Origin: JABLTI01 sp030629105
GTDB taxonomy: Archaea > Asgardarchaeota > Heimdallarchaeia > JABLTI01
Assembly: GCA_030629105.1 (NCBI GenBank)
Contig: DAOVPS010000167.1
Coordinates: 1 to 7,327, forward strand
Direction of reading: 5' to 3'
Length of the DNA stretch: 7,327 bases
Under the pieces are notes generated by a model. It saw only the letters and a list, made by a program, of their open reading frames with translations, was not told the DNA's origin and did no database searches. Positions 1 to 7,200 of this stretch are shown here, one piece after another. A program made the translations under genes and the position numbers. Position 1 is the first letter of the stretch. Every line of letters starts with the position of its first letter.

Positions 1-216
1 CAACAAGGTTTGTTCTTTACTGAAGGACCACAATCTGCAGGTTTAGATTACATTCTTTTAATAAAGCAAATTGGTCAATATCTTTGGACATTTCGTGTAC
101 TAGATTTAATATTAATTTTAATCATTTTAGTTTTAATTGTAATTTCAACTTCTTATCTGCTGAATTTCAAAACACAAGTAATAAGAAAAAGTCAAGATAG
201 AGGAAGGTATAGATAA
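1..216 (+). CDS. C-terminal end of a small NuoJ-like (or MrpB-like) membrane subunit, 5' truncated
   Basis: The frame is open from the first base, so this is the last 71 codons of a longer gene. The TTG at 10 is probably an internal leucine, not a start. What can be seen is a soluble stretch, then a 'IGQYLW' segment, then one strongly hydrophobic helix (about residues 34-54 of the fragment), then a basic tail with six Lys/Arg. The pattern resembles the end of NuoJ/ND6, where an 'iGelLft.Y' segment precedes the last transmembrane helix. MrpB/MbhF-type subunits occupy the same place in antiporter-type operons and cannot be excluded. The position directly before a NuoK/MrpC-like gene supports either reading (NuoJ-NuoK or MrpB-MrpC order). 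The family role is a small core membrane subunit next to the ion-translocating module. The stop TAA overlaps the next start by one base (TAATG), which implies translational coupling. Confidence 0.6.
   Translation, partial: QQGLFFTEGPQSAGLDYILLIKQIGQYLWTFRVLDLILILIILVLIVISTSYLLNFKTQVIRKSQDRGRYR
201..207 (+). promoter_or_regulatory. Shine-Dalgarno site for the NuoK/MrpC-like gene
   Basis: AGGAAGG lies 8 nt before the ATG at 216, inside the end of the previous gene. It supports the ATG as the start and supports coupled translation. Confidence 0.7.
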
Positions 217-623
217 TGCTTGATTGGACTTCTTTCTTTCCTTATACTCTTATTGCTTCTTTAGTGCTCTTTGCTATAGGTATATATGGAATCGTTACTT
301 GTAAGAAATTTTTACGTGCCGTCTTTGGTATAGAAATTTTATTATTGACTGCTAATTTATTGCTCTTATCATTTGGTTTAGGTAGTAGTGAAGAAACTTC
401 TTTATTATCTGATCCTTTTGCACAAACTCTCTCTTTAATGATAATCGCAGTAAGCGCAGTTTTTCTTATACTTGGTGCTTCAATAAACAAACTTTTACAA
501 GAAAACAATGATGAGATTTTAGAATTCAATTTTGCAGCCGAAGATATCCCCTCAAAAAAAGCAGAAGAACAAGAAGAGCAAATAAAATCAGCTGATACAA
601 CTAAGGAGGACGAGGAAGAATGA
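216..623 (+). CDS. NuoK/MrpC-like membrane subunit with acidic C-terminal tail
   Basis: This 135-residue protein has three predicted transmembrane helices, at about residues 8-27, 33-53 and 69-93, the layout of NuoK/ND4L and MrpC/MbhG. Family marks are the 'FAIGIYGIVT' first helix, the 'FGIEILLLTANLLLL' second helix, and a 'DPFAQTLSL' entry to the third. These small subunits sit between the rest of the membrane arm and the antiporter-like subunits. Glu40 matches the conserved membrane Glu of NuoK (Glu36 in E. coli). The second NuoK glutamate (Glu72) aligns with Phe83, so the third helix is closer to MrpC. NuoK-type proteins usually have about 100 residues. Here residues 95-135 form an extra hydrophilic tail with 16 acidic and 4 basic residues. 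The gene overlaps its upstream neighbour by 1 nt and its downstream neighbour by 4 nt. Membership in the NuoK/MrpC superfamily is firm, but the choice between the two is not. Confidence 0.85.
   Translation: MLDWTSFFPYTLIASLVLFAIGIYGIVTCKKFLRAVFGIEILLLTANLLLLSFGLGSSEETSLLSDPFAQTLSLMIIAVSAVFLILGASINKLLQENNDEILEFNFAAEDIPSKKAEEQEEQIKSADTTKEDEEE
603..610 (+). promoter_or_regulatory. Shine-Dalgarno site for the NuoL-like gene
   Basis: AAGGAGGA lies 9 nt before the ATG at 620, within the coding sequence of the preceding gene. It is a near-perfect match to the archaeal 16S rRNA 3' end and fixes the start at 620. Confidence 0.8.
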
Positions 624-2539
624 GTGGATTACTTTTAGCAGCACTTTTAATCATTATTCCCGCTGCTGGAACCTTAATTGGTTTGTTTCTTTCTCAACTC
701 GAAGATTCTGTGGCAGCAGAAGGTAAAACCCGCGATTGGATGTTATTTATATTGATCTTTTTACCTACTGCAGTTATTTCCATAGTTTTGCTTACATATC
801 TCAGGAGTAATAGTTCTTTCTCAATAGAGTGGCTACCTGGCATTGAGATTGGTTTGCATTTAAACAGAACCTCCATCATTTTTGCTTGTATATTTGCAAA
901 CTTCAGTGCTTTAATTGCTCTTTATTCTATTTCATTTATGTCGTTTGATAGGTATCGATCACAATACTGGTTCTTCTATCAATTAACATTAGCTGCAATG
1001 ATGATGGGAATATTCTCAAATAATCTCTTCTGGTTATTTGGTGGATTTGAGGTTGCATCAATTGGAGCTTTCTTTTTAATTTCTCATTGGCATCGTAAAT
1101 CTGGAGAGGAAGGTCAGAAAGCAGGGAAAGCAGCTATTCGTTACTTAATTATTAGTATCTGTGGTGACATCTTTCTCCTTATTGGTTTTGGATTAATCTT
1201 GGTAGCTTTCAACACTTCAATTTTAGGCGAGCTATTCGACAAATGGGTAGCTGTACCGGTTAAAATTATAGGACGATCAAGTACTTCCACTAGATCAATT
1301 ATCACATTTTTCTTAGTTTTTGGAGCATTAATTAAATCAGCTCAAATACCAATTTTGTTGTGGCCATTAGGTGGCAAAAGTAAAGATTATGATTTAGCGA
1401 AATCTCCAATAACTGTTGCAGCATTTTTGGTTGCAGTTACAGTTGGTAATATTGGCTTGTTTATTTTGAGCGTTTTTCATCCAATCTTTTCTACAACCCT
1501 TACTGAAATTGGAACCGGGGTATCTCTTTTTAGTTCTATGCCATTCATTCTCGTAGGATGGTTTGCAATTTTAACACTTATTATTGCCATAGCGTTAATG
1601 TTAACATCAGATAATATCAATCGGATAGCGGTATCTGCTGCATTAGCTCAACTCAGTTTTTCATTCATTGGTTATAGTGCAGGAAATTCAATAGGTTATG
1701 CTTCATCAATTTTTCATCTAGTAACTAGTATACCTGCTAGTATAGCAATTTTTGTTCTCATGGGGATGATAATAGAATCAATTCGAATAAGGGATACATC
1801 GCGCCTTGGAGGATTAAAAAATAAATATCCATCGTTATTCATATTTGGTTTGATAGCAATTCTAAGTTATTCAGGATTCTTTCCATTTGGAACTCATTTC
1901 AGTCTAGATATGATTTTTCAAGCACTTCTCATAAGTAGCATTCCATCCAGTAAGGCTATTCTCGCGATTAGTTTTATCTGTTCTATTTTACTTATTTTTG
2001 CTATAACAAAACCATTCTTGAAGCTATTTAATGGGAAATTTGAAGGAGATTTATCGACTCGTCAATTAAAAAGAAACTCAATTTCTGTGGGATTAATTGC
2101 TCTAGTAGCGACTGCTCTATCAGGTTTCTTATTAATATTCATAGGATATCCAAATCCGAAGTTTGTTTCACTCTTACTTGATCAAAATGTTTCTTTGGGT
2201 TATGATTCACCTTTATTTAGCAATTGGCTTGTGTCAATATTGTATTTAATTTTAGGAATTGGTGTTTTCATTTCAACTATGATTTTATATCGTGATGGAA
2301 AAGCCGTTGTGTTAGATAAAATTAGAAACACGAAATTTGTAAGCTCAACTAGGAAATTTTTGGCAAATGGAATGTACCTTGATAATGTATATGAAGCGTT
2401 TGTTTTCCAACCAATTAATTTCTTAAGTAAATTCTTTGCTTGGACTCGAATAAAAGCACCTTTTGCTAGTATTATTTGGGCTGTACTAGCTTTCGCACTA
2501 CTAGTATCAATATTCGCAGTGTTAGGAGGAGGAATGTAA
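620..2539 (+). CDS. nuoL: NuoL-like antiporter-type subunit, divergent
   Basis: This 639-residue, highly hydrophobic protein has the length and layout of NuoL/ND5. Recognisable segments are 'WLFGGFEVASIGAFFLISHW' (137-156, helix 5 with Glu144), 'GD' at 182-183, 'GALIKSAQIP' (235-244, Lys239), 'FHLVT' (365-369, His366), 'LGGLKNKYP' (396-404), and 'GFFPFGTHFSLD' (419-430). The end matches the NuoL lateral-helix region: 'YLDNVYEAFVFQP' (586-598) followed by a last membrane helix. This C-terminal part argues for NuoL over NuoM, NuoN or short MrpD forms. In the family, such subunits carry a half-channel pair and move protons or sodium across the cytoplasmic membrane. Several core channel residues are replaced here: Phe269, Ser370, Ser374 and Leu429 stand where NuoL has His, His, Lys and Lys. 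The usual 'H.WLPDAM.GPTPVSA' loop is also rewritten. The ATG start overlaps the upstream TGA (ATGA) and has a strong ribosome binding site. The fold assignment is secure, but pumping activity is uncertain. Confidence 0.85.
   Translation: MSGLLLAALLIIIPAAGTLIGLFLSQLEDSVAAEGKTRDWMLFILIFLPTAVISIVLLTYLRSNSSFSIEWLPGIEIGLHLNRTSIIFACIFANFSALIALYSISFMSFDRYRSQYWFFYQLTLAAMMMGIFSNNLFWLFGGFEVASIGAFFLISHWHRKSGEEGQKAGKAAIRYLIISICGDIFLLIGFGLILVAFNTSILGELFDKWVAVPVKIIGRSSTSTRSIITFFLVFGALIKSAQIPILLWPLGGKSKDYDLAKSPITVAAFLVAVTVGNIGLFILSVFHPIFSTTLTEIGTGVSLFSSMPFILVGWFAILTLIIAIALMLTSDNINRIAVSAALAQLSFSFIGYSAGNSIGYASSIFHLVTSIPASIAIFVLMGMIIESIRIRDTSRLGGLKNKYPSLFIFGLIAILSYSGFFPFGTHFSLDMIFQALLISSIPSSKAILAISFICSILLIFAITKPFLKLFNGKFEGDLSTRQLKRNSISVGLIALVATALSGFLLIFIGYPNPKFVSLLLDQNVSLGYDSPLFSNWLVSILYLILGIGVFISTMILYRDGKAVVLDKIRNTKFVSSTRKFLANGMYLDNVYEAFVFQPINFLSKFFAWTRIKAPFASIIWAVLAFALLVSIFAVLGGGM
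2524..2532 (+). promoter_or_regulatory. Shine-Dalgarno site that sets the start of the NuoM/N-like gene
   Basis: AGGAGGAGG lies 9 nt before the ATG at 2542. The same frame is open further upstream to an alternative start at 2476. That extension would lie inside the NuoL-like gene, is rich in Arg/Ser, and would put this site inside the coding region, so 2542 is preferred. Confidence 0.8.
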
Positions 2540-2541
2540 AT

Positions 2542-4137
2542 ATGGCGGAAATTTTGATTAACTTCACTATGATTTTCCTTGTTATCCTTCCATTCACTAT
2601 GGCAATTATTATATTTGGCTTCAAAAAGTGGTTAAAGAATTTTGCAGGTGAAATTGGAGCAGCTACAATGATTGCTGTTGTAGCATTAACTGCGGTATTA
2701 AATTATGCCTTAAAATCAAATCCTTTAACAAATATCCTATATGGAATTTATAACACTTCACAAAGAACAGATTATGGTCCACCTCTTGGTGTGCAATTAA
2801 GAATTGATGGATTCACAAGCTGGTTCCTTTTATGCATTAATATTGTAATAGTATTCATTTTCATATATGAATCAATAAAACAAAGAGAGAAACCAGAAGG
2901 ACCTATTCATATAAGTCTGCTTCTTTTCTTAACAGCAGGGATAAATGGAGTAATGATTGCTAATGACTTCTTTACTTTATTTTTGAGTTGGGTAATTATT
3001 GGGATTACTGTCATTTCACTAATTACTTTTAGGCGACGCGCAATTGATCTAAAAGAAGGTGGGGTTAGATCATACATATTAATTGGTCTAAGTATTTCAT
3101 TCTTGCTTCTTGCTGTGGTTTTATGCTATGGTGTCTTTGGCACTTTGAATTTTGATGTAATTAAAAACGATGATACAATATTGTCTTCTTCTCGAATACA
3201 AAACCTAAGTCTAGTTCTCTATACAATTATAGCTCTTGTTATTGTTGGTTTTGGATTATTTGCTAATATTTTCTTACTTAATCTGTGGATGCCTAAAGCC
3301 ATCGAGCATTCTCCTGCTAGTACTCAAGTATTCACAACAGGTATTACAAGTAGTATTGCTTTGCTTTCTATTTTCAAGGTGCTATTTTCCTTCTTTAATC
3401 CCGAAAGTTTTGTAGGAATAGCTTATCCTCAAGTATTAGCGGTCATAGGTATTCTTACTGCATTAGAAGGAGCACTTCTTATTATCTATCAAGTAACTAG
3501 AAAAGATGAAGACAAAGCAAGTTTAACGAAAATTATAATCTATTCTGCAATAGTAAACTTAGGAATTGCACTTACTGGAATTTCATTAGGTGGTTTCACT
3601 GTTGAGGTAGGAAGCGGAGGTATCTTTAGTTTGAGTGACATTATTGGGTACAGTGCTCTGCAATTAATTAATTTAGCAATAACTATGTTTCTAACTCTTA
3701 CTGCGAAAGAAAGATTGGTTTCAAAGAGAGGGAGCGAAAAATTATTTGCTTTAAGAGGTTCAGTAAAAGATTTTCCATTGACTGTTTTCATGTTAATTAT
3801 TGGTTTATCCTCAACTATTGGTTTGTTACCTACATTTGGCGGAGTAAATGTCTACATGCTTGTTTTCTCTTTGATACAATTGAATTTTATTGGATATGCC
3901 ATTTTCATAGTCCTTATTCTAGTACTATTGTTAATTGGTTATCTAATTGTATTCAAATTCCTAATATTCGACAAACCAACAAAAGAAACAAGTTTTGGTA
4001 GTGGTGGTATTAGTCAGGATTTCTCACTGCATACATTCCTAGGACTCATAATAGCTATTGGACTAATTGTATTTGGTCTGGTACCATCCATTATTAGTAA
4101 CTCTATTCTAGAAAACATTAGCTTAATGCTACCTTAG
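2542..4137 (+). CDS. NuoM/NuoN-like antiporter-type subunit, very divergent
   Basis: This 531-residue polytopic membrane protein starts 2 nt after the previous stop. NuoN-like marks are 'NDFFTLFL' (141-148), the 'SYILIGLSISFLLLAVVLCYG' region with following 'GTLNF' (177-204), the 'LWMPKAIEHSP' element (248-258; compare 'W.PD.YEGAP'), 'IYSAIVNLG' (333-341; compare 'AYSSI.h.Gy') and 'GLLPTFGG' (427-434; compare 'G.PPTAGF'). Length and pattern fit NuoN or NuoM. In complex I and its relatives, these subunits pass ions along a central chain of charged residues. Here the positions of the helix 5 Glu, the helix 7 and 8 Lys, and the last broken-helix Lys appear to be Val151, Phe240, Ser270/271 and Val437. 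No full set of translocation residues is visible. It is the last gene of the operon. It could be a distinct clade of antiporter-like proteins rather than an orthologue of either named subunit. Confidence 0.75.
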   Translation: MAEILINFTMIFLVILPFTMAIIIFGFKKWLKNFAGEIGAATMIAVVALTAVLNYALKSNPLTNILYGIYNTSQRTDYGPPLGVQLRIDGFTSWFLLCINIVIVFIFIYESIKQREKPEGPIHISLLLFLTAGINGVMIANDFFTLFLSWVIIGITVISLITFRRRAIDLKEGGVRSYILIGLSISFLLLAVVLCYGVFGTLNFDVIKNDDTILSSSRIQNLSLVLYTIIALVIVGFGLFANIFLLNLWMPKAIEHSPASTQVFTTGITSSIALLSIFKVLFSFFNPESFVGIAYPQVLAVIGILTALEGALLIIYQVTRKDEDKASLTKIIIYSAIVNLGIALTGISLGGFTVEVGSGGIFSLSDIIGYSALQLINLAITMFLTLTAKERLVSKRGSEKLFALRGSVKDFPLTVFMLIIGLSSTIGLLPTFGGVNVYMLVFSLIQLNFIGYAIFIVLILVLLLIGYLIVFKFLIFDKPTKETSFGSGGISQDFSLHTFLGLIIAIGLIVFGLVPSIISNSILENISLMLP

Positions 4138-4186
4138 AAGAACTCTCAGAACACAAAAATATGATAAGGGAATGATACCAGAATTC

Positions 4187-4194
4187 TTATAGAA
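4187..4194 (+). promoter_or_regulatory. Upstream TATA-like element, possible polC promoter
   Basis: CTTATAGA lies in AT-rich sequence. If it is used, transcription would begin roughly 25 nt downstream, near 4215, giving a leader of about 55 nt. The core TTATAGA is repeated at 4243. This is a weak call because the whole gap is AT-rich. Confidence 0.25.
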
Positions 4195-4242
4195 TAATTA
4201 GAAAAGTAGCAATGCTATTTATTTGCTGAAAATCGTAAGTAA

Positions 4243-4250
4243 TTATAGAG
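4243..4250 (+). promoter_or_regulatory. Proximal TATA-like element, possible polC promoter
   Basis: TTATAGAG is centred about 26 nt before the TTG at 4271-4273. Archaeal start sites usually lie about 25-27 nt after the TATA centre, so this element would yield a leaderless or nearly leaderless mRNA starting at the proposed TTG codon. The preceding AAGTAA could be a BRE. This is inferred from spacing only. Confidence 0.35.
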
Positions 4251-4259
4251 AATATTGTT

Positions 4260-4264
4260 GTGAT
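4260..4264 (+). promoter_or_regulatory. Weak Shine-Dalgarno-like site before the polC TTG start
   Basis: GTGAT matches the 3' part of the archaeal ribosome binding consensus (GGAGGTGATC) and sits 6 nt before the TTG at 4271. It is much weaker than the sites in the operon upstream. No such site lies at a suitable distance before the alternative ATG at 4295. Confidence 0.35.
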
Positions 4265-4270
4265 AAAAAA

Positions 4271-7200
4271 TTGGAAATAATTGCCTCCGATGAAATGAAA
4301 GCATATTTTCAAAAATTGGAAGACGAAGTTATAGATCTCTACAAGGTAGCTGAAAAGGCAAGAGAGAAAGGCTTGGATCCAGACTTAGAACCAGAAATTC
4401 ACTTAGCAAAAGATGTTGCAGGAAAAGTAGAGGGATTAATGGAAGTAAAAGGGATAGCTGATAGAATTCGTTCTTTAACCTTACAAATGGATCGAGAAAA
4501 TGTTGCTTTTAAAATAGCTCAAGAAATAGCCGACGGAAAACTTGTCGGGAATATTTCGGATGAACAGAAAGCAGACATTGCTATCCGAGCAGCTCTTGCT
4601 ATTTTAACGGAAGGAGTTACAGCTGCTCCTTTAGAAGGCATTGCTAAAGTAAAAATCAAGAGAAATGATGATAATACTAGATATTTAGCTATCTACTTCG
4701 CAGGACCAATTAGAGCTGCTGGTGGAACAGAAGCAGCACTCACGGTCTTAGTATCAGATCATGTTAGGAAAGCTTTGGGTTTATCACGCTATAAAGCAAC
4801 AAGACAAGAAATGATGCGATTTGTAGAGGAAATAGACCTCTATAACAGAGTAATGCATTTACAAAGCCCCACAACTACAGAGCAAATTGAAACAGCAGTT
4901 GGAAATCTCCCTGTGGAGGTAACCGGGGAAAAGACGAACCCAGAGGAAGTCTCAGCTTTTAGAGATCTTCCCCGAATAGAAACGAATTGCCTGAGAGGAG
5001 GAGCTTGCTTAGTCTTAGGTGATGGGATAATTGGTCGTGCAATGAAGATACTAAGAACAGTTACTGCAGTTGGATTGACCGACTGGGATTGGTTAAAAGA
5101 TCTAAAAGCTACTGTAGCAAAAGCTCAAGATGATCAAGAAAAAGAAGAACAAAAAGCAAAAACGCAACCATCTGATGGCTACATAAAAGATGTGATTTCA
5201 GGAAGACCAATATTTTCACATCCCTCAAGACTCGGTGGATTTAGAATTAGATATGGACATTCGAGAAATACTGGTTTAGCTGGTATAGGGATTCATCCTG
5301 CAACAATGAAAGTTGTGTTGGAGTTCTTAGCACCTGGAACACATATCCGAACTGAAAGACCGGGAAAGGGAAGCGTAGTTATGCCTGTGGATTCTATAGA
5401 TGGCCCTATTGTGTTACTTAAAGATGGCACAGTCTTACGATTAGAGTCATATGAACAAGCAACAAAATATTCCAAAAAAATTAAAGAAATACTCTTTCTG
5501 GGTGACTTACTTGTAGGATTTGGTGAGTTCTTAGAAAACAATCATCCTTTGATTCCTTCAGGTTTTGTTGAAGAATGGTGGGTATTGTATTTAGAATCGA
5601 GAATAAAATCTCGTTGTGATAATGATCTTGGGGTTGCTGCAAAATCCGTCGGGATAACAATTGAACGTTTACGAGAGTTTTTGAACCATCCTATTGCAAC
5701 AAAACCGACTCAAGAAGAAGCTTTGAGTTTTTGTTATGAATTATTGCTTCCTTTACACCCATATTATACCTATGCTTGGCATGATATCTCATTTGACGAA
5801 TTTTTTGAATTACGAGATCAAATGTTGGAAAGGAGAATCACAAGCAAAGAAAAAATATCTCAGTATTCCAAAAACCCGAAAGCAATAATACTTGACCAAG
5901 ATTTTTCCGCTAAAAGATTTTTGGAAAGAATTGGTTTACCTCATAGAGTGAAGGATGGATGTGTTGTTATTGAAGAAAATAATCTTATACTGGAACACTG
6001 CATGCAATTGGAAAATAAAGCGATAGATCCCAGTAAAATAGAGAGAACTGTAGAACCACCCTTCGAATACATTGTTCCCTTTGAGATTAAAATGAAAAAC
6101 CCAATTTACTCTGGAGCAAGAATGGGAAGACCAGAAAAAGCAAAAGAACGAAAAATGAATCCACCTGTGCATACTCTTTACCCACTTGAGATGGAAGGTG
6201 GGGGAAATAATAGATTAATCCTGGAAGCTGGGAAAAAGAAGAAAATAGAAATTACAGTTATACAACGAGAATGTAAAACCTGTGAAATAATTACTCATCT
6301 TTCTAGTTGCCCAAATTGTCAGAGAGGAACGGAAGTAATTAGAAGCTGTTACATTTGTGGTGTAGAAACTAAAGATACTTTTTGTAAAGAATGCAAACGT
6401 CCAACAGTTACATACAATACGAGATTTGTGAATATTGAACAAGAAATAACTCGAGTGAAAAAAGCATTGGGTGGCTCGATTCCGCCAAAAACAAAAGGTG
6501 TAAAGAAATTAATGAATCGCACTCGTATTCCCGAGATTTTAGAAAAGGGATTCCTAAGAGCTAGACATGGTTTGAATGTATACAAAGATGGAACAATAAG
6601 ATTTGATTCAACTGATATTCCATTAATGCATTTTAAGCCAAGAGAGATTAATGCGACATTAGATCAATTAAACAAACTGGGTTATACAGAAGATGTGAAT
6701 GGAGAACCATTGACAGATGAAAATCAGATTTGCGAATTGAAAATACAAGATGTTGTTTTAAACATAGATAATGGTGAATTCCTCGTCAGAGTTTCAAAGT
6801 ATGTTGATGATTTGCTGGAATCTGTTTATGGTTTACCTCGATTCTATAATATAACCCGAATTACAGAACTTATCGGACACCTAATTATCGGTCTCGCTCC
6901 GCATACCTCCTCGGGGATTACAGGAAGAGTAATTGGATTCACAAAGGTTAAAGGAAATTTGGCTCATCCATACTGGCATGCTGCGAAACGGAGAAACTGT
7001 GACGGAGATGAGGATGCTGTTATTTTAATGCTTGAGGGTTTTCTCGATTTCTCTAAACATTTCCTCCCTATTACAAGGGGAGGCTCAATGGATGCTCCTC
7101 TAACTTTAGGACTCTTACTTAATCCACTTGAGGTTGATGATGAATCACATGCAGTGGATTGTACAAGAAGATATCCTTTGGAATTCTATGAACAATCCTT

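Larger units (their letters stand above)
4138..4270 (+). other. AT-rich intergenic gap between the membrane operon and polC
   Basis: This 133-base gap has no convincing open frame or RNA gene. I see no clear T-run terminator after the stop at 4137, so read-through into polC is possible. It contains the two TATA-like elements listed separately. Confidence 0.6.

Noticed and set aside
10..216. Independent 68-residue small protein starting at TTG 10
   Set aside because: The frame is open to base 1 and no ribosome binding site can be seen, so it is better read as the end of a truncated gene.
242..529. Reverse-strand open frame of 95 codons
   Set aside because: It lies entirely opposite the NuoK/MrpC-like gene, has no plausible ribosome binding site or recognisable domain, and is rich in Lys/Ser/Ile as expected for the antisense of a membrane protein gene.
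2476..2541. Upstream 22-codon extension of the NuoM/N-like protein
   Set aside because: It overlaps the NuoL-like gene, encodes an Arg/Ser-rich stretch unlike a membrane protein start, and the strong ribosome binding site points to ATG 2542.
4283..4288. GCCTCC, complementary to a Shine-Dalgarno sequence, near the polC start
   Set aside because: It could sequester a ribosome binding site, but no strong GGAGG partner lies nearby in the gap. It reads as ordinary Ala-Ser codons if TTG 4271 is the start.
4265..4320. Direct repeat of AAAAATTGGA (4266-4275 and 4311-4320)
   Set aside because: It is a short AT-rich match overlapping coding sequence, with no third copy and no symmetry. It is probably chance in low-GC DNA.
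5293..6585. Several reverse-strand open frames of 75-82 codons
   Set aside because: All lie opposite the well-supported DP2 gene and show no family features. The Cys/Phe/His-rich sequence is typical of antisense translation of lysine- and glutamate-rich codons.
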